NCBI RefSeq assembly: GCF_900167365.1
Contig: NZ_FUXL01000002.1
Location: 1-64,000 of the forward strand
Source: Consotaella salsifontis
GTDB lineage: Bacteria; Pseudomonadota; Alphaproteobacteria; Rhizobiales; Rhizobiaceae
DNA length: 64,000 bases
Reading direction: 5' to 3'
The notes below the pieces were generated by a model that was not told the DNA's origin, made no database searches, and saw only the letters and a program-made list of their open reading frames with translations. Shown here one piece after another: positions 61,001 through 64,000 of this stretch (position 1 is the stretch's first letter; every line of letters begins with the position of its first letter). Position numbers and translations under genes: made by a program.

Positions 61001-61945
61001 ATGCTCCTCGTGTTCGAAACCATTCGCCCATTCGAGAGCCCCAGCGGCGCGACGCTGGCCCTGCGCGAGCTGCGGCCTGTCGGATCCTCGCGTGGCAACA
61101 TCGTCATCAGCCACGGCCTTGCCGAACATTCCGGCCGCTATGGCGCCTTCGCCGGAGCGCTCGCCGCTGCCGGCTTCGCGGTGTTTGCCTTCGATCATCG
61201 TGGACATGGCGCGACCTGCGCACCCGATGCACCGCTCCGGCGGTTCGCGCGACGGAACGGCGCACGCCGCGTCATGCAAGATATTGGCGCAGTGGTCGAT
61301 GAGGCCCGGAAGGACGCGCAGGGCCGGCCAGTCATTCTCTTCGGCCACTCGATGGGCGCCTTGATCGCGCTCTGCCACGCGCTGCGGCGGGGCGATCCAC
61401 TTGCCGGACTCGCACTGTGGAACATGCCGCTGATGCGCCGCCGCGAGCGTTTTGCCGCTCGTCTGGCACTCGGCGCGGAGACCGCGCTCAAAGGGTCCGA
61501 CGTCGCGAGCGGCATCATGGCGCAGGCCACCGTCGATGCCTGGGCTCGGCAGATCGAGGCCCGGCGCACCGATTTCGACTGGCTGTCGCATGACGAGGCA
61601 GAGGTCGATGCCTATGTCGCCGATCCGCTCTGCGGCTGGTCTCCAACGATTTCGCTCTGGCGAGACATCGTGACGATGGAAGAGACCGTCGCACGGGATT
61701 TGCCGAACCTGCCGGCGGATCTGCCAATTCATCTTTTGGGCGGCGGCGAGGATCCCGTAACCCGTTTCGGAGAAGACACGGAAACGCTGAGGCTCGGCCT
61801 ATTCCGTGCGGGTTGCCGACGAGTGACCAAGACCGTCGCGCGCGGTGCCCGTCACGAGACGTTGAAGGAGGTGCCCGCCGTTCGCGAGACGGCCTTGGCC
61901 GATCTAATCGCATGGCTCGACGGAGTAGCGCCGGAAAGGCGCTGA
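61001..61945 (+). CDS. Alpha/beta hydrolase (lysophospholipase/monoglyceride lipase-like)
   Basis: The 314-residue serine hydrolase of the Hydrolase_4 group has oxyanion-side ISHGLAEHSGRYGAF (about 36-50), FDHRGHG (about 64-70), nucleophile Ser117 in FGHSMGAL and the C-terminal His in GARHETLKE. It likely cleaves lysophospholipids or monoacylglycerols. An ATG at 61001 begins MLLVFETIRPFES; no signal peptide is seen. It is 65 bp before the MgtC-like gene on the same strand. Confidence 0.88.
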   Translation: MLLVFETIRPFESPSGATLALRELRPVGSSRGNIVISHGLAEHSGRYGAFAGALAAAGFAVFAFDHRGHGATCAPDAPLRRFARRNGARRVMQDIGAVVDEARKDAQGRPVILFGHSMGALIALCHALRRGDPLAGLALWNMPLMRRRERFAARLALGAETALKGSDVASGIMAQATVDAWARQIEARRTDFDWLSHDEAEVDAYVADPLCGWSPTISLWRDIVTMEETVARDLPNLPADLPIHLLGGGEDPVTRFGEDTETLRLGLFRAGCRRVTKTVARGARHETLKEVPAVRETALADLIAWLDGVAPERR

Positions 61946-62009
61946 CCTATTTCACGTTCCATAGGAGCAGACGGCTCCTCCGCGCGCTCTTGCACGACGA
62001 CCGGAGGCG

Positions 62010-62513
62010 ATGATCGAGTTTTTCGCGGACCAGATGGACCCGAACACGCTGCGCGCGACGCTGCGGATCGTTCTGGCGCTCGTGCTGGCCGGCATCATCG
62101 GCCTTGACCGGGAGATCGGAGGCCACACCGCCGGGCTGCGGACACACATGGTGGTGAGCGTCGGCGCCTGTCTGGTGACGCTCCTCATGATCCGCATGAC
62201 GAGCCAGTTCTCCGGGGAATCGATCCGCATTGACCCCGTGCGGGTGATCGAGGCGGTCACGTCCGGCGTCGCTTTTCTCGCCGCCGGGGCAATCATTCAG
62301 GCGAGAGGGCGGGTTCGCGGACTGACCACGGGCGGCTCGCTGTGGATCGCCGGCGTCTCGGGCCTCGCGTGTGGCCTTGGGGAATATCTGCTGGCGGTGA
62401 TCGCTGTGATCAGCACCATGCTCGTCCTGCGCGGCGTCAAATGGATCGAGCACAAATGGCTGAAAAAGACCAATGCCGACCAGGACGACGCCGACCAGGA
62501 CGACCGCTGCTGA
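62010..62513 (+). CDS. MgtC/SapB-family membrane protein
   Basis: The 167-residue protein has four helices and the MgtC signature: LRIVLALVLAGIIGLDREIGG, then HTAGLRTHMVVSVGACLVTL and GVAFLAAGAIIQ. The C-terminal ACT-like domain of virulence MgtC is missing; a charged tail (KKTNADQDDADQDD) ends the chain. It may act in magnesium or membrane-potential homeostasis. The gene converges with the ClpP-fold gene, 6 bp apart. Confidence 0.9.
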   Translation: MIEFFADQMDPNTLRATLRIVLALVLAGIIGLDREIGGHTAGLRTHMVVSVGACLVTLLMIRMTSQFSGESIRIDPVRVIEAVTSGVAFLAAGAIIQARGRVRGLTTGGSLWIAGVSGLACGLGEYLLAVIAVISTMLVLRGVKWIEHKWLKKTNADQDDADQDDRC

Positions 62514-62519
62514 CACCGG

Positions 62520-63395
62520 TTAGCGGCGCACGGCGGCCGAAAGCGGCGCCGCCGTATCCGCAGTGGTAACGGAGAAGGCGCTGAGCTCCTCGGGTGTCAG
62601 CACATAGAGCGCCTCCGGCGGTGTGCGCATCGCCTTGATCCACAGGGCGGGCTCGATTCCCATATCGACCAGAAGCTGCTGGCATTCGGCGATCAGGTCC
62701 TGCACCTGCGAGATCGAGCGGTCCAGATCCATTGGGGTGCCGGCGCCCTCTTCAGACGGCACCACCGAATAGACCTGATGGACACCGATCCACGCGTGGG
62801 CGCCCGCCGTTCTGGTGACGCCGCCGGAAAAGAGAAGCGGGCAGGCAGAAGCGCAATAGCCGTCGTCGGGAACAGCCGTCGCCAGCCCCTTCTCGCGCAC
62901 CAGCCGCGCCATTTCGATGGCGTCCGTCACCGATCCGCCCGGAGAATGGATATGAAGCGTCTTGATGCGCTGTCCGTATTCCTCGACGATGGAGCGGAAA
63001 TTCTCCGCCGTGCCGACCTCGATGCGACCAACGGCGGAAAGGTCCTCACCCGCCAGGACGAACTTCATCGGCTCGGCGATGGCCGAAGGGTCCAGGGGAC
63101 CCGAATAGCCGGGCAAGGTCGGTTCTCCCCGGTCCGGCCCGACAGGGAAGGACTTCGGCAGATAGGGGCGAACCTGATCACCAGCCGTAGGCGGATCGAG
63201 CGGAAGCGGCCCCGTACGCGCCAAGCCCGCACGGCTGGCGGCGACCTGCGCAAGCTCGCGGTAGTCCAGTGCCACCATTGCGGCAGCCAGACCCAGCAGC
63301 AGGTAGAACACCGTCCGCAGGTCGAGAACCTCCGGCAGCGCCTGCCGCACTTGTTCCCAAAAACTTGGCGAAGGATCGAAGCGACTGACGGTCAT
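62520..63395 (-). CDS. Membrane-anchored ClpP/crotonase-fold protease-like protein
   Basis: The 291-residue protein has one N-terminal membrane helix (about 27-43), a Pro-rich linker (60-105) and a periplasmic ClpP-type domain (about 110-280). Strand-loop SPGGS (151-155), nucleophile-position Ser183 in CASACP with flanking Cys181 and Cys185, and His206 in GVHQVYS are placed as in ClpP-like serine proteases. The paired Cys residues suit a periplasmic location. It overlaps the upstream gene by 4 bp (ATGA), so the pair is coupled. Function is unknown. Confidence 0.8.
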   Translation of the reverse strand: MTVSRFDPSPSFWEQVRQALPEVLDLRTVFYLLLGLAAAMVALDYRELAQVAASRAGLARTGPLPLDPPTAGDQVRPYLPKSFPVGPDRGEPTLPGYSGPLDPSAIAEPMKFVLAGEDLSAVGRIEVGTAENFRSIVEEYGQRIKTLHIHSPGGSVTDAIEMARLVREKGLATAVPDDGYCASACPLLFSGGVTRTAGAHAWIGVHQVYSVVPSEEGAGTPMDLDRSISQVQDLIAECQQLLVDMGIEPALWIKAMRTPPEALYVLTPEELSAFSVTTADTAAPLSAAVRR

Positions 63396-64000
63396 CGAAC
63401 GGCCTTCGGAAAGACGTGCGGCTCGGGTCTACGGGCTTCGCGCTCGACGATCACGCTGTCCAGCACAGCCCCGTCCTGCGAAGCCCCCTCCTCCATCTCG
63501 GCCGACTTCAGCTTGCGCTGAATCTTGAGCGCCCGCATCAGTTCGGCGGCGCTCATATCACCGGTTTCGCTCTCTTCGCCCTCCTCGCGGCGGATCGCAT
63601 CCTGAACGATGCAGAGAATGAAGATCAGAACAGCCGGCAGAAGGTCGATGGAGATCGCGCCCGCCCACGACGGCAGGAAGTCGCGCGCATAGCGAATGAC
63701 CGCTTCCGGCGCCGACAGCGGAGTGAAGCGAAGATCCTCCACGGCAGGCCGCGCGAGGATCTCATCGGCGGCGGAAGCCAGCGCCTTGCTCTGCGCCTGG
63801 ACCGCGTTCTCGACCTTGCCGACCACCTCGCTCTGTCGGTTCTGGAGATCGGCGTTCCCCCCGTCCGCGACGGGGGCGATGAAGGTGCGGCCGAGGTCCT
63901 CCGCCGCCCGACGCACCGCCGGCGCAACGGACGTCTGCTCCAGCGCGGTGATGATGCCGGAAAGCCGCACCGCTTCTTCCGCGTAGGCGTTGGCCCGCTC
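63392..64000 (-). CDS. Membrane protein of unknown function, 5' end beyond the window
   Basis: The frame is open from the window edge (bases 64000-63971 read ERANAYAEEA before a GTG at 63970) to the stop at 63392, at least 202 residues. It has a helical, Ala/Gln-rich part, one clear membrane helix (IDLLPAVLIFILCIVQDAI), and a charged C-terminal tail with EEGEESE. An internal start at 63970 is possible but the frame runs on, so I treat it as truncated. It is coupled by a 4-bp overlap to the ClpP-fold gene, implying a joint function. Confidence 0.75.
   Translation of the reverse strand, partial: ERANAYAEEAVRLSGIITALEQTSVAPAVRRAAEDLGRTFIAPVADGGNADLQNRQSEVVGKVENAVQAQSKALASAADEILARPAVEDLRFTPLSAPEAVIRYARDFLPSWAGAISIDLLPAVLIFILCIVQDAIRREEGEESETGDMSAAELMRALKIQRKLKSAEMEEGASQDGAVLDSVIVEREARRPEPHVFPKAVR

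Overview
This 64 kb window is GC-rich chromosomal DNA from an alphaproteobacterium, most probably of the order Hyphomicrobiales (Rhizobiales). The order-level call rests on the gene order mraZ-rsmH-ftsL-ftsI-murE-murF-mraY-murD-ftsW-murG-murC / ddl-ftsQ-ftsA-ftsZ followed by lpxC-bamD-recN-ligA, with rnpB just upstream of mraZ. A BA14K-family protein, DUF2293, DUF4112 and DUF6481 proteins, HWE/HisKA_2 kinases with single-domain response regulators, and CtrA-type TTAA-N7-TTAAC boxes agree with it. The family cannot be fixed from the sequence alone.

Layout. 1-190: the 3' end of an IS630-type transposase cut by the window edge. 0.3-2.3 kb: a DUF6481 protein and a TrkH potassium transporter. 2.4-6.2 kb: a tightly coupled five-gene stressosome-like operon (RsbR-, RsbS- and RsbT-like proteins, an RsbT-like ATPase fused to a SpoIIE/PP2C phosphatase, and an RsbT-like ATPase fused to a HisKA_2-type histidine kinase). 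6.4-16.5 kb: general genes, namely BA14K, aminopeptidase P, prmA, a cation/proton antiporter with a TrkA-N domain, an Sco protein, a hexapeptide acyltransferase, an MFS exporter, cytochrome b561 and azlCD.

16.6-42.1 kb, all on the minus strand: the cell-envelope and division block. In transcription order it is rnpB, then mraZ through murC, then ddl-ftsQ-ftsA-ftsZ, then lpxC, bamD, recN and ligA. murB, which normally sits between murC and ddl, is absent. Its place is taken by a 390-bp gap holding a hairpin after murC and a CtrA-type box before ddl. A second perfect CtrA-type box lies upstream of mraZ. The envelope genes make the lipid II precursor (MurC-F, Ddl, MraY, MurG), polymerise and cross-link it at the septum (FtsW, FtsI) and assemble the Z ring (FtsZ, FtsA, FtsQ, FtsL).

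42.2-46.7 kb: peptidoglycan-degrading enzymes (an amidase, a GH25 lipoprotein, an MltB-type transglycosylase), a DjlA-like co-chaperone and a GNAT acetyltransferase. 46.7-58 kb: two HWE/HisKA_2 kinase plus single-domain regulator pairs, an ODC-type decarboxylase, an MFS-UspA fusion divergent from a MarR regulator across a perfect operator-like palindrome, a 28-residue membrane peptide, and metF behind an ArsR-methyltransferase fusion whose start codon lies in an inverted repeat. 58-64 kb: the ABC-F ATPase EttA, an exported RNase T2, an alpha/beta hydrolase, an MgtC-like protein, and a membrane-anchored ClpP-fold protein coupled to a partner gene that runs off the window.

The strongest candidate for an under-described system is the stressosome-like operon that ends in a hybrid RsbT-ATPase/histidine kinase instead of the usual sigma-B partners. 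No CRISPR array, tRNA or rRNA gene was seen.
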